Part shown: piece by piece, positions 47,979 through 60,777 of the stretch | How positions within the stretch are numbered: position 1 is the first letter of the stretch | Layout of the letters: each line of letters starts with the position of its first letter | Assembly: GCF_000165425.1 (NCBI RefSeq) | Contig: NW_001799399.1 | Location: 385,337 to 449,336, forward strand | DNA from: Paramecium tetraurelia | Lineage: Eukaryota > Ciliophora > Oligohymenophorea > Peniculida > Parameciidae | Direction: 5' to 3' | DNA length: 64,000 nucleotides | Program-made: the position numbers and the translations under genes | Notes under the pieces: model-generated | Database searches by the model: none | What the model was told of the DNA's origin: nothing | Seen by the model: the letters and a program-made list of their open reading frames with translations, nothing else

Positions 47979-48318
47979 GAATAAAAACTTATTAAATTAT
48001 TTATAATCATAAACTCTTTTAATCAATCAATGAGCGTAGTAATTTTATTATTCAATAGCAAAAGAATTAATAAAGTTAAGAGGAACCGAAAACATACAAA
48101 ACCAGCACATATTTATAAAATCAAAATAGGATCGATTGATTTTATATATAGAGACCATTACCATTTCAAACCAATTTAAAAAAGACTAATACTACAATTC
48201 ATTTCTTCCAAATCTCATGGATAATCTATTAAATGTAGAAGTGAAAAAATAAAAAATTGAGAATCCTTCTTTTTTTATATGAATAACAAAATTTAATTAT
48301 GATTTATAATTACCACTC
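47979..48318. other. Intergenic region with weak open frames
   Basis: A plus ORF from ATG 48029 (~76 codons, basic, HTKPAHIYKIKIGS) and an overlapping minus frame are both possible by chance. I call no gene. Confidence 0.35.
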
Positions 48319-49886
48319 TCATTCCATTTGATTGTTGGCAAACAATCTTAAAAAATCCTATCCTAATGAGGTTTGAAATGGAACTTTAATAGGTTCATCA
48401 CTTCTTTAAATGGCAGAACTATTATTATATTTTATAACTATTTAAGCTTCATTTCTTAAATGAGCTGAAGTAATTTGAGAATTAAGTGGGGAACGTAACT
48501 AATTCTATTTAAGATTTGCTGATTTAGGATGTCTTTACTAATTCAACTTATTTGCATCATCAGTATGATATCCTTGGAAATCATGTTATTGAAACTTTTT
48601 GAAGTTCATCTTATTGTTCATTTTAAAAAAATCTAGATCAAATTCGCCATCATTTTCTTCTTAAATCTCTTAAAATAATAATCAATAAAGTTAATTACTT
48701 TCATCATTTATTTATGCATACATATTTTTGATGGGAATGTCAACACTATCTCTCTGGACATTATTTGCACAATTTTCCAATGGCAATTCCAGTCCAGTAG
48801 CTTTTGGAGGAGTTTTGTGTCTGGATGGAGGTCGTTCTTCATTATTGGTTTCCTATAATTCATTTAAATCATTTTATTTTCTTCTATATCCTGACCGAAT
48901 GGAGATCAACTCCTATATTTATGGCTATGACTTACTTACCTTTGGAGATGCTTTGAGATTTGTATCAACGATTTCTTAATTGTCTTATTCTTCCTCTAAG
49001 ATGATATTTGCTTCATATTCCAATAATTCACATTCAGTCTCTTTTTTCTTCTCATAATTCTAGTCTGCCTAATTTAAGGAATTCATAAATCTCTTTCTTC
49101 TTCCACCTTCAGAAGTCTAAGGCCTATTTATTTGATTATGGTTATTTCTCAGACTTGTTATTGGTTCTTCCTTAATCAAAGACTTATTTTAACTATGACT
49201 TAGATAATACTCTGATACATTTAGTCATCATTCTAAATTGGCAATTGAAAATTCTGGTGATCTTCACTATCTGCTTCATTTGATTCATTTGAGAAACAAT
49301 CATTAATGAATTGGTTTGCTCCAATATTATCTAAATCAATATCCTCTTTTTCATCTCTTGGAGTCAATTGTTCTTATTATTCCTCATCACTCCCTAAATT
49401 ATCACAACAGAGTTTGTTTTCGATTAGATTTTATTGGGTCAGAGGTCGGCCATCATTCAATCTAAGTGGTCTAATGCCCTATTAAGTAAAGGCTCGAGAT
49501 TGTTAAGACTACGACTTCAAATCATAACGTTGTCGCTCATACTCTTGACTTTTCCTTTTAGATAATTGAGACTTTTGGGCATATATCTTAGAGATTTGCT
49601 GGATGTTGCTATTCGTTTTGGGTGCTTGCCTGCAATTCATAGAGAGATATCTTACATAATCCTATTGTAGGGATTGGGAGCCATATGAATTACAGTTGTC
49701 AATGGTTGCTAGTAGGGACTTTTTAATTATAATCGTTCTTTTCGAGACTATTAAGGAGCTGTTCCTCCTCTCTTTAGATTTTCCCTAAACTAATGTACAT
49801 CCTTCATAATACCCTTAATTTGTGAACCAACTCAAGTAAAATGGCTATTATTGTTGTTATTGTTATCCCTTCTTTGGTTTAAACAT
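48319..49886 (-). CDS. Disordered hypothetical protein
   Basis: About 490 residues from ATG at 49886 to TGA 48319-48321. The N-terminus is basic with a Gln run (MFKPKKGQQQQQQQ), followed by Ser/Asn/Gln-rich and acidic stretches (LENKLC, DIDLDNIGANQFINDCF, EGGRRKRFMNSLNQ). Introns: 20 nt (GTATCAGAGT...CTAAG) near 49205-49224, 27 nt near 48922-48948 and 30 nt near 48665-48694. No folded domain recognised. It starts 36 bp from the NF-YC stop on the same strand. Confidence 0.5.
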
Positions 49887-49922
49887 TTAATATAATATAA
49901 TGGTAAACACTCAAATAATATG

Positions 49923-50580
49923 TCATCTTTAACCGCTACCTAAATATTGGCTGAAATTAGTTAATGGAAACTGTTGTCCTTGTCTCTACTAACTCATTTA
50001 TACTTATTGTATAAGCTAAAATGTATATGTGAATTACATGTTGGCTAACATTAGAGAAATACCCATCTTGTCCCTAAGGTTTTTTGATAGGAACTTGATT
50101 AGACTTAATCTCATCTTTAGGAATGATATCCATCAAAAAGTCAAAGATCTCTGTGTTGTAAATACATGTTGCGATGTCAGTCTTTTAGAGTGTTCTTCTT
50201 TTGCCATCTTCAGTGAATTGCCATGCTCTGTGTGTTAATTCAATTATAAAAATTTCGCATGCTTTTGCAAATAGAACTGGGGTTTCTTAGGCTATCATCT
50301 AACAAAATAAATAGAAAACAATACTCTGACATCTTCATCTGATTTCATAATCTTCTTAACCCTCGCTAATGGCAACTAGTGGTTTTTGAATAGCTCAGGA
50401 TCTGTTTCTTAAACAAATAAATACCTTTGGGCATCTACATTATTTCCTCTTTCAATTCAACTAATTTCTCTTTCAATTTTTTCATATGTTCCTATTGATG
50501 GACATCCTATGAGTAAATTTTTAGAAAACAAATACTACATAATGGTTTTGTATATCAAATTATTCATTTGGTTATTACAT
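49923..50580 (-). CDS. NF-YC/HAP5 histone-fold transcription factor
   Basis: From ATG at 50580. The histone fold is diagnostic: [75 protein letters not shown] pairs with NF-YB and with NF-YA binds CCAAT. A Gln-rich tail ([18 protein letters not shown]) ends at TGA 49923-49925. Introns: 31 nt near the start, an apparent 17-nt intron (GTATTTATTTGTTTAAG) just before the fold, 26 nt splitting DVR/MIA, and 22 nt near the end. The 17-nt intron is shorter than any other inferred here. Confidence 0.8.
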
Positions 50581-50604
50581 TTTAAATATAATTTTATAAA
50601 TATT

Positions 50605-52579
50605 TCATTCATTCTAAATATTATTTGTATTATCGATCTCATCCACCTTTAAGATTTGATTATTTTTTACTACTTTTGTATTACCCAAAACTTCAATTGT
50701 AAATGAATCAAAACTCTTTGTCATTTATTTAAGATTAGTTGATGAACTCAATGATAATTTTTACAGAGAATCGTGATCACTATTCAAAGATCGACTTATG
50801 ATATCCCGTTGTCCTTATTAAAATTAATTATTTAATGAATTAGATAGGTTACGAATTCTCTTTCCTTATTACTATTATTAGTTCTCCTGAATCTATTAGT
50901 CATCCTCTTGATCTTTCAAATCCATTTTATGAAATACATTTTTCAATTTATTTAAAGTATCCATACCCGAGAAGGCTCCAATCAATTTATCATCTTCATC
51001 TGAGTCCTCATTATTGTTTAAACTATCAATTGGAGATTGTCGATTCAAGCAATCAATGAAAATATTATCCTTAGGCTCAATTATTTCATCAATACATTCA
51101 TCATCAATAGCAGAGACGATAATAGGATAATCAATTGAAGGAGTCTCAGAATCCTCTCCCAGTCTATATTTATGTCTTTCCTCATATAATTCTATTTGTT
51201 CTTTTGATGCTTTCCAAAACTGGGATCTTTTAAGAATGTTCTCTATCTACATTAATTCATTATAATATGGTAAGAAATCGCTATCCCTTATCAGTTTAAC
51301 CTACAATTATTATTAGAAGATTATTATCTGTCTATTAAAAAACATAATCTACTGCGCATGCAATTTATACTTAGTAAAAATCTATACGCACCAAAAAGGA
51401 TGAAAATCACTTATTGCTCTATCTAATATGAAAATGATCATATTATTCACATATGAGATAAAAATATCTGAATTTTTAAACTTTTTTACTAAATTTAAGA
51501 TAATCTCCATCACATTTGATTTATCTATCTTATTCCATAACTCTATGTCTGAAATTCTCACTAAATTATCTACAATCTAATGATAGTGCAATCACATACT
51601 TCAACTAGTTTCACTGCTAACAATCCTAATCTGCAATTATTTAATAAAGCATCATTCAAAATATTCTTAATGATTTAAATGTCAAATGTCTTATAAAAGT
51701 CAGTCTACCTAAAGGTCTCTATTATACTCTCACTACTGGGCTCGTCTAAATACAGATTTTGCAAATCCAAAGAATAAAAATTCGATATTAATGATAATAT
51801 ATGGGCTGCGTTCTTTCTTACTCTATTAATATTAGTCAACAAAATATTTATACATAAAACTCAATCTGCAATCGTCTAAAATCTCTAGCGATTTTGCTAT
51901 TACCTTTCTTGACAATAGGAAATTTATTAATTCCTAAGTAGCTATTCTTGTGATAATCTCATGTATTAAAAAAGTAAAATTTATAGCAGTGCAGGGATCG
52001 AATTCATGAAATTATGTGAAACCCTATTAGAGAAACATGAGTTGTTGATCATGATATTAATTTTCAAAAAACAGCAAAATTATTAAGGCCACACTCTTAT
52101 TATGTAAATGAGGTAAAAATTTGATGAGTAAAAATTCTTTCTCGAACAAGGCTTTGGGAATTAAAGACCAAGATTGTTACTTGATAAACTATAAGAACTT
52201 ATGTGCCTAAGCCCATTATGCATCTGGGACATTTTAATAGTTTAGTAACTCATATACATATGTTGAATTATTCTAAATATTATTAAAGTAGTCGTACCTC
52301 TATTTATTATAAAATCTATTCAGTATTAAGATCTATTATTTCCCACACTTTCGAAATAAGATCTGAGTATAGAATATATTGAGATTTGTGAATATGATCG
52401 TAATTTGTAAATAGTATCCTCAATAATTAATGGGCATTTTTTATTAAGAATTCAATGGCTATTGCATCTAATGCTCTAACATATTTCATGAATGTTTCTA
52501 GTGACAATAAAATAGTTAAGTCTGAATTCGCATCTTGAATCAATTATTCAACGATATAAATTGTATTATCGTTGTACAT
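50605..52579 (-). CDS. SAPS-like phosphatase regulatory subunit (tentative)
   Basis: From ATG at 52579 to TGA 50605-50607. The N-terminal part (FMKYVRALDAIAIEFLIKNA, then QYILYSDLISKVWEIIDLN, then FLQFIKQQSWSLIPKALFEK and FLLIKFLPHLHNKSVALIIL) follows the order of the SAPS domain of PP6 regulatory subunits: a helix with conserved ExxxLNxxLIEFL-type spacing, then helical repeats. A long charged C-terminal half follows. Introns include 25 nt near 52292-52316 and others not all resolved in 50900-51900. PP4R3 or another armadillo-type protein is possible. Confidence 0.4.
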
Positions 52580-53156
52580 TTATTATAATATTATATATAA
52601 TTATCATAAAAACGTATTGAAGTTCTTCTCGTTGTTTAGTTCATAATTTAGGCTGATGATGTAATGTAATTCTAAAATATAATTTTGAATTAAATTACTA
52701 CTGTTTAATTAGGCACTGCAATTTTTAGTCTCTTAATTTCATTTCATATTCATTTACCAATAAGTTTAGTTCCTAATATCCTTAAATCATGCACTCTTTA
52801 TCATAGATGTATCAGAGATAAGAAAAACTATTTTAGATAATTAATAATAGCCCTCATTTATTAGAGGTTAAGTTAAATTTCATCTATTACCTGTCTATTC
52901 TATTAATTAATATATCAAATATATTTTATTTTCAATTATGATAGTTTTTTCATTTATTTTTATCTTATATTTTGTATTAATTTCTAGGCTTCTAATTATT
53001 GGTCAAAATTTTGGTTTCAATTTGTTAAATTTATTTTTATGTATATAATTGATACTAATCAACAATATGTTTAATTTTTGAGGGTTGTAAATTTAATGAT
53101 TTCTATTTCAATCTCTAACTCTAAGTTTGAATCTGTACTAGTTTTAATTGTTTTTA
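52580..53156. other. AT-rich intergenic region
   Basis: Long T-rich and A-rich runs, with no defensible coding frame on either strand. Confidence 0.5.
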
Positions 53157-53493
53157 TCATAGTTTATAAATTTTGTTTTTTTTGTAAAATTAAGTAAAAA
53201 TTTCTTAGTTTTGAATTTCAATTCTTATGTTATCAAATTCTTTCAACGCAAGAGTTACATTTCTCCTTTGTTTTTATCCATCTCTTATGGTTAAGCCTGC
53301 TTTTCGTTAAAAATAAAGTTGCTGTTTTTAATATTCAACATTAGGAATTATACACTATTTAATAAATTTTCCATTTATAATTCTAAAACCAAAGACTTTT
53401 ACTTCAAATGAAGTAGTAACATGTAATTATTTTATGAGTTCAAGATATAGGGATTTGATTTTGATTTAAGCACATTTCTTTTTCTTTACTCAT
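53157..53493 (-). CDS. Small hypothetical protein, 5' end unresolved
   Basis: The frame ending at TGA 53157-53159 is protein-like for ~80 residues (EVKVFGFRIINGKFIKQCII; KAGLTIRDGQKQRRNVTLAL; KEFDNIRIEIQNQEIFTQFY). The upstream ATG at 53493 (MSKEKEMCLNQNQIPIS) lies in another frame and I found no intron to join them. It could be a partial or damaged gene. No domain recognised. Confidence 0.35.
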
Positions 53494-53521
53494 TATCTTT
53501 AATTCATAAATAAATATTTTA

Positions 53522-54430
53522 ATGTAAATAAAGTCTAAGTTCAGATTCTTTGATATTGCTGCCAACCTTACAGATGATTAATTTTATGGAATGTATCATC
53601 ATAAGAAATACCATTAACCTGATTATAAAGATGTAATGAAAAGAGCCACTGACATTGGTTGTGAGCATCTATTAATCGCGAGTGGATGCTTGGGTGATTT
53701 GAAAAAGGCAAGAGAATTATGTCAACTGAGTCCACATTATTATACTACAGCAGGTATACATCCCTGTCGTGCTGCTGAGCTTAATTAAAACTCTTAAGGA
53801 TATATGGAAGAATTGAGAGACCAATTAGAATTGGCACTTAAAGAAAAAAAATTAGTGGCCATTGGTGAATGTGGATTAGATTATGATAGATTGGAATGGT
53901 CAACAAAGGAAGAATAGATGATTGCTTTTGAACCTCATTTTGAATTGGCTGAAAAATATAAATTACCAATGTACCTCCATAATAGGAATACAGGAGATGA
54001 TTTTTACAATATTGTATAGAAGAATAGACATCGAATTGTTGGTGGAGTTGTGCATTCATTTACAGGACCTTTGGATGAGTTGTAGAAGATCTTACACTTG
54101 GATCTCTATGTAGGAGTCAATGGTTGTTCTTTAAAGTCTTAGGAAAATATTGATGTTGCAAAACAAATCCCTTTGGATAAATTACTGTTAGAGACTGACT
54201 CACCATATTGTGAAATTAGAAATACCCACGCTTCTAGCAAACTTGTTAAAACTTAATTCTAGGCTCAAAAAACTGAAAAGTGGAAAGAAGGACAATTAAT
54301 TAAGAGTAGAAATGAACCTTGCAAAATAATCTAAGTACTAGAGGTGATGTCTGAATTATTGAAAATAGATTAGGATAAATTGTCAGAAATCTGCTTTTAA
54401 AATTCTTTAAAGTGTTTTGGGTTAGTATGA
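53522..54430 (+). CDS. TatD-family deoxyribonuclease (TATDN1-like)
   Basis: A single exon of 302 codons from ATG at 53522 to TGA 54428-54430, close to the usual family length. Motifs: [13 protein letters not shown] (first metal-binding region, with Asn-Leu as in TATDN1), [18 protein letters not shown] (GECGLDY), [22 protein letters not shown], and the final [11 protein letters not shown]. TatD proteins are metal-dependent DNases with 3'-5' exonuclease activity linked to repair and apoptosis-like DNA breakdown. Intact and confidently assigned. Confidence 0.9.
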
Positions 54431-54449
54431 TATTAATATCTATAAATTA

Positions 54450-55337
54450 ATGTAATTTATATAAAAATAACATATTCCTAAGGCTCTCAGTTTTATTTAA
54501 GCTGTGGAATTCCTTGCTGAGTACTTAGGTAAATCATCAGAAAGTATTGATTTGTATCTAATAAAGAACGAATTTATAAATATTTCTTAGGCTTGGAAAT
54601 ATTGAAATTGATTGTAAAACTTAGAAAATGGTAATTGGTGGATAAGTGTGGTCTAATGATTTCAGAAAATAACAACTATTCCGAAACAGATTAGCAGGAA
54701 GATGAAGCTGCCTTGCAATTCCAGGAAAATTTGAGTGCCTTAGAATATAATCCCTAAGTTGTCAATGAAAAATCTGTCAAAGATGAACTCAAATCAATCA
54801 AAGACCCTATTCCTAAATTCAACCTTGGATATTACGATGTGATTCAAGACAAATAAGCTTCTCTTTTAACAATGCTCCCTATTCCAAACGATGTGAAGTA
54901 GAAAGATTATGATTCCAAACTAAATTAAATAAGAGTAATTTTGTAATTTGCCACAATTAGATTAAAATTGGAGAAGTCTTGCATCTCATCCGTCCATTAA
55001 TCTATTGTACATTGATTCTCAAGCATGGAGGAGATAGCTATACTCCATACATTGTTTCATTCTTAATTGATGTCCTAAGATTTGTAATAGAATTCCAAAT
55101 TAAAATATATCGAAAAAGTTAGAAAGAGGAACTCAAAATCAGAACAAAAGAAGCCATAGTATAACTATATAAATAATCAAGATCTGCTACATCTTAAGGA
55201 ATCCATTTTACAGTACAATTGTGAAGCAGATGATCTTAAGCAATACTTTGGGTAAGATCTTAAATCCATAAGGATGGATCTATCGTCTTGTAATCGCATT
55301 AATTGAATTAAGATCATCAAAGTGTCTTTTATTGTGA
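54450..55337 (+). CDS. PEX16: Peroxisome biogenesis protein PEX16
   Basis: From ATG at 54450, 20 bp after the TatD stop. The N-terminal part (LSFIQAVEFLAEYLGKSS, then RIYKYFLGLEILKLIVKLRK) and C-terminal part (KIGEVLHLIRPLIYCTLILK; EAIICYILRNPFYSTIVK; WIYRLVIALIELR) match PEX16, with ARPLL/HLIRPL and LLRSPFY hallmarks. PEX16 inserts or recruits peroxisomal membrane proteins. Introns: 23 nt (GTATTGATTT...TAAAG), 26 nt (GTAATTTTGT...ATTAG) and 23 nt (GTATAACTAT...TCAAG). An ATG at 54656 would lose the first domain, so the earlier start is preferred. Stop 55335-55337. Confidence 0.75.
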
Positions 55338-55482
55338 AGTTGTTATTGTTTTATAATAAATTATATCCACAAACCCTTTCTATAAGAGAGTTAATTTTGA
55401 AAATAAATGAGTATCATTCTATAATGGGATGTTATTTTATGAGTTATTATTTTGTTTCATTTAGAATAAGTAAATTATAAAT

Positions 55483-56265
55483 ATGCATAAATTGAGATAA
55501 TTGCAAGAGAAGGAATAGAAATTTTCTCCTGTTGAATAGGATTTCATTCCCTTTGTCAAAGAACGAAATAGCATGGGTAAACTGCCCAATACCTATCGAA
55601 GTTTAAGATCTAAAAACTTAATTGATACTAGGATTAGGGATACAATTAGTAGTAATAGAAGCCAAAAAAGCAAGACCAAGGTGAACTTCCTCAAAGATGT
55701 CTATACTATCAATCACAATACATATTGGGCTAATCTGACAAACATTTCGAAAGTTGAAAAGAAATTCAACTTAAATATTAGAACAGAATATGTGGAGTAG
55801 AAGCAATTAATTTCTCTTAATCAAAAATTGTAACTGAATGCTGGCATTGTCTAACATAAAACTTAGACACAGATTAACTATTCTCCTAAACTAGGTAAGA
55901 ATCTTAGTATGAATACAATACCTCCCCTTGGGTATTACTAAACTTAAGATATCATCATCAAAAAATAGCCTATGTTTGTCAAGATGAAATTATAACAAGA
56001 CTTTAAGTTGAGAGAAAGTAAAACTGTTAAAACAGAACCTTGCCAGCAAATTTTTGTGCCTAAATTAGAACTATCGAATTTAAGAATTTAAAATAAAATT
56101 CCTTAAGAATTATTAAACAAAGCATATTAAACAGAACGATTATCAACTGAATACAAATTTAGATACACTCCTCTGCATTTCGATAATGAAGTAATTGAGT
56201 AATAATAGAACAAAATTAAATAATTAAGAGAATAATATAAAGGTATGAAAAGCTGTTAAATTTGA
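55483..56265 (+). CDS. Basic hypothetical protein
   Basis: A single exon of 260 codons from ATG at 55483 to TGA 56263-56265. Lys/Asn/Gln-rich with PxxP and Tyr-containing stretches (MGKLPNTYRSLRSKNLIDTR; INHNTYWANLTNISKVEKKF; YKFRYTPLHFDNEVIE). Its composition recalls ciliary microtubule-associated proteins, but no specific family is recognised. It converges with the sphingomyelinase-like gene 31 bp away. Confidence 0.5.
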
Positions 56266-56296
56266 CTTTTGTTTATTGTAAATATAATTGATTTGT

Positions 56297-58214
56297 TCAT
56301 TCTTTAAGCCATTTACCAATAAATTATTCTAATAATTTAAAAGTAAGGAATGAGGATTCCTTAAATTTCTCAAAGAACCCAATGCAATCGTACCAATCAT
56401 CTAATGTTGAAGTTTCTGCTCCACAAATGAAAAAACTCTTAGTACTTTTTTTAAGGAATAAATTTTTGAGATTTCTATGATATAAATAATGAATTTACTT
56501 AAGATGTTTCTTATATAAGATATCACTTCCTGTAGAATAACTGTAGATATACTTCTTCAATAATTCATCATCATGTGCTAATCTATAGGGGAGAGACGAA
56601 ACGTGAACTAAGGAAGCACTTTCTAACCCATAATAATCTAAAAAGTGATATGCTACTTCCCAATTCAAAATAGCATTTTGGCCATCTTTATTTGCCTTGG
56701 CTAGATCTAATCTGTATTAAACATAATCTTTAACTTGATCATTCTTGCCATCAAATTAAAAGACTCTAAATGATGGATTTTAGTATGAAAATGTAGTTCC
56801 AGAAGGAGCAATAAACAAAGTCTTTACATATCTGCCATCAATTTTAGATCTAATATGCTAAACATGATCTTAATGAGTATGTCCTAGATTTATAGCAAAT
56901 AATAATACCATAAAAGATTCCAGTAACTACATGTTCAAATCTCTCAATGACGACACTGAATCTATCACCCCATTAGGAATTACAAAAAGTATCTCCAGGT
57001 GGGATATGAGCGAAGATCACAGCAAATTAATGTTTGGCTTCTGAATCTTTGAGTTCAGATATGAGCCATTTGAGCATTCCTCTTGGATCTGTGATGCCAT
57101 CCATTAAATGGAAGTTGAGTAAATCACAAGCTTAAGAATTCAAGGCAATGAATTTGAGATTTCTTGATTCCTCTACTTAAGAATAGTAGCCATTTCTTCT
57201 TAATTAATAGTATGATTCTTGTGATAGGTATTCTTTCCACATATCAGCCACTTCATCTCTTAACCATTATGTCGCTTCTCCTATCATATCATATTGATCA
57301 GCTGGGTAACCTTCATGATTTCCATAAATCGCATACAATTATGAATTTGGTATTTGCTTCTTGATTTCTTCAGTAATCATTTTTGTAGGTAATGTTTGAT
57401 TCCATTTCTATTAGTGCCAGATGTCATGTGACGTACTATCTCCTGTCCATATGATGAAATCAGGCTTTACTTTCTCCCCTGTAAATTTTATGAGATCTTA
57501 AACTGTTCTAAATGGTAAATCGCAATCTGCATATGTTCCCCAATATTAAGCTCCTTTGCTTGGATCCTTTGGTTTTCCATTCTCTTCTCTGCAACAAAAT
57601 GGAGCTCCACAAAATGCATTAGCTCCAACCGAATATTCAACATCAATATGTAGATCTGCGAATTATGCGACTGTAAAATCTTCTTGATTTATTACGTTTT
57701 CTTCTGCCAACACTTACCATTACCTTTGTTCTTCTTTTGAGAGCTTGTCTTGCATAACTTCATTAATATAATCTTGAATTGTTTATCTTTCTTGCTGTAA
57801 TTTGCAAGCTCCTAGATTCTAACATGCATTTGAAGGGGACAAGTAGTTGCTATGTATTGTTAATAAGCAAAATACTTGAAAAAATGCACAGAGAATTAAT
57901 CAATAAATGTTTAATTTATTCCTTCACAAAAAGCTGGATCTTTGAATTTGGGACAAAGTAAAGTCCATTCTTTACGAATAATCGATAAGAGAATTGTTGA
58001 TGAAAACTTTTGAACTTACTTCATCATTAATTTGCAAGGCAAACAAAGTAAATGTAATCTATGCATAACTCCTAAATTAATACTCATGAGGCATTTCTAT
58101 GCCAGCATACTCAACTATTTTAGTTAATATTTCTCTTTTCATGAGTTCTTCTCCCATATCTATTGTATTGGCAACACAAAACATAAGTGCTAAGATCACA
58201 AATACATTTCTCAT
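56297..58214 (-). CDS. Acid sphingomyelinase-like phosphodiesterase with saposin B domain
   Basis: From ATG at 58214. The signal peptide is MRNVFVILALMFCVANT. A saposin B region with paired Cys (CPKFKDPAFCEGINQTF; NACQNLGACKLQQ) precedes a metallophosphoesterase: ADLHIDVEY (first metal site), NAFCGAPFCCREENGKPKDP, KPDFIIWTGDSTSHDIWH, YAIYGNHEGYPADQYD (GNHE), HIPPGD-type region and TFSYQNPSFRVFQFDG. The order matches SMPD1-type enzymes, which cleave sphingomyelin in acidic compartments or outside the cell. The end CGAETSTLDDWYDCIGFF precedes TGA 56297-56299. Several tiny introns, e.g. 26 nt in the saposin part and 24 nt near 56470-56493. Confidence 0.75.
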
Positions 58215-58278
58215 ATTTATAAATGATTTGAAAAATTACGTAATATATTTAAGTAATTAATTTATTCATTATGGAATT

Positions 58279-59462
58279 TCAATCTTTTCTCTCAAATTAT
58301 GAGATGCATATTGCAAATCCTTATAAAATAGATAATGGGTGACAAATATCAACTGAATAAGTCTTTTTTGCACATTTTCCAAATTGTAATACAAACTTAT
58401 TTTTATCTGTGCAAATGATATCATAAATTATACAATTCTTTGCTGAGGGCATAGTTACTCTGTCATTAAATTACAATTAATATTTCATCTTCACCTTATT
58501 ATATATTGGATTCTTATTCATAAAATGCTATATTTGATCCTTATATTGCAATGAATAGTAGGCTTTCAATAACCCATCTGTATCATTCAATGGTTTAAAT
58601 TCGCAGGCCTATCCATCTTTAATCTTCGGGATGATCACACTCTATCTAAATGATCCAGTCTATTTTGAATTCTGAAAATTGATTAAACACAGTTCCTTCC
58701 TCACTTTGTCCAAGAACTTTGCATCTTTAGGATTGTCACCAGTATCAAATAATTTAAATATTCCACCCTATCCCTTTATCTTACCTAAACAAGAATTGTG
58801 TTTCCTATCAAATTTGTCTTAGAGGATTGATAAAACATAATGAATTTACTAACTGAAAGCCTATCGTTTTGCAGAACACAGAAATTCTCTCTATTAACCA
58901 CTCAAATACAATAGGAATTTAGGATGAAATTTATTTGTGCCACTTTTATCCTTAACCAATGTCAACTAGATCAAATGTTCTAATAAAATATTCAAAATAT
59001 GTATTTACATTGATCGATAGGCTTTTGTAGGAACTCCTTCATATCAATGATCATGCCAGGTTAATATATAATTTAAGCTTACTATTCTTATCTTTCAGTC
59101 ATTGCATCAATCTAATTTGTTTATTGAACTTATTCATTTTAATCATTTTATTTATTCTCATCCTTCCAACTCTAAAAGTCTTCATCGCGATGCATACTAC
59201 CAAAATTTGCTACATTGTCTTGTTCTTCATCCTGCATAAATTGCACTATATCTTCAATCACCTATTCTTCATCTTCTTTTTCCTTCTATACTTAAAATTA
59301 ATCTCCAAAAGTTTATTGTATTTACTATTTACTCTTTTCAACAGGTGTAATGACATTCTATTCATCCTCATCGAATTATTCAAAATTTATTATTTCACCG
59401 TTACCATCGTCATCATTTTAACACAAGATCTCGTCATCATTCTATTCGTATTTGCTTTACAT
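58279..59462 (-). CDS. Tubby-like protein
   Basis: From ATG at 59462. A ~150-residue acidic, Gln-rich N-terminus (ending PGMIIDMKEFLQKPIDQ) precedes a tubby domain: FHPKFLLYLSGQQREFLCSA (first strand, FLL..KR), KHNSCLGKIKGQGGIFKLFD, GSFRQSVIIPKIKDGQACE, YNKVKMKYQLQFNDRVTMPS, AKNCIIYDI, KFVLQFGKCAKKTYSVDICH, PLSILQGFAICISQFE, ending at TGA 58279-58281. Tubby proteins bind phosphoinositides and help move membrane proteins into cilia. Introns include 29 nt (GTAAATACAT...ATTAG). It is divergent from nothing; its stop lies 65 bp from the next gene's start. Confidence 0.8.
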
Positions 59463-60777
59463 TAATAAATAATAATAAGTTGGATTATATTATTATACTG
59501 AATTGCAATTTCAATATTTATGAAATTTTTTCATAAATTTATGTATCAACGACATTTCTAGATTCCTCAAGGGCTAATGGTCAATTAATAAACTTTATAT
59601 CGTAAATAGATTAAAATAAAAAGCAAACTAATTAGCTTAAATAATATATTGTATTTTCATTCATTCTAAAGATTCTCTTACTTATTATTTTATTTCAAAT
59701 CACATTTCAAACATTATATTAATAAATATTTAGAGAGCAAAAATTCCCTGAAAAATGCATTTTAGAATTTTAATCTGCGATAAATTCATCTATCCATCCT
59801 TTATATAATTGGACTAATCTATAATTATGAATTTATCACATATTTCTTTGTTTTATTTCTTGTGAATTTTGGACATCAGCATTTCTAATCTTTATAGAAT
59901 CATCTATTTACATTATTTTCTTCGTTTTGATCTCCATTAAAATAAAAATCTTATTATATCCTAAGATTTTTAGTCAAGTGTTTAAGATATTAATGTATAA
60001 TTTATAGTATATTTTAGCCATATAGTGTTGATGAGAATAATAGAAATTTTTATAGAATGATTCATTAGTTTCATTTAAATTTCATCCTTTTATACAATTC
60101 ATATGAGTAAAATTAACAATTTTATTTGTTATAAAGAGGAAATTATTAGATTACACAATATTAATTATCTTAGACAGTTAGTTATCTTCTTAATAATTAG
60201 AGTATATTTTAACTTCTTTTTTTATAATTTTTATTTTCCAAATTAATTTTATTAAGTTCCTTAAATTTTAATGAATTTTGTGAATCAATTAATTTTAGGT
60301 TTTTTAGAGTAATAAGAAGTACACTTGCTTATAGCGCATTAATATAAATGAATCGCTCATTTTATTATATTCTATTTCTACATATTAACATCATACAGAT
60401 ACCAACTTAATCTGAGTATTAGAAAACAAATAAAATTAATACAAATAGCCAATTATTTAAGTAACATAGATGAGAATCAGCATTTTTGTTAGAAACAAAT
60501 GATATCCATTTTTGTCAAGTATTTTAAGAATAAATTTAAAAAAAGTATATAATAAGACCGTTAATAACTAAAAATTCTTTAAATATAGGTTAATTTCCTT
60601 TGTTATGAGTTCTAAAGTGGAATTAGATAAGAATGGCACTTCCATAAAGAATTTTAATTTGAAATTTATTTCTATATAGAATCTGTTGAATCCCATTTTA
60701 AGCACAATTATTAAATATTATTTATAAAATAGATTAGATTAATCATAAAATAAAAATTCTCATAATTCCTAACATAA
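59463..60777. other. Gene-poor, AT-rich 1.3-kb region
   Basis: The longest gap in the window. It holds one possible micro-gene (59707-59937, listed separately) and open frames from 60104 and 60606 that are no longer than chance allows in this code. No repeats or structural RNA recognised. Confidence 0.5.
59707..59937 (-). CDS. Possible micro-gene of unknown function
   Basis: ATG at 59937, then a 21-nt intron (GTGATAAATT...TATAG) that removes a TGA, giving 69 residues (IDDSIKIRNADVQNSQEIKQ; LVQLYKGWIDEFIADQNSK) to TGA 59707-59709. The intron fits the local style, but the protein is short and unknown. Confidence 0.35.

Noticed and set aside
59124-59465. Plus-strand hydrophobic frame of 113 codons
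   Set aside because: It is antisense to the acidic N-terminus of the Tubby-like gene; acidic/Gln stretches read backwards give hydrophobic residues.
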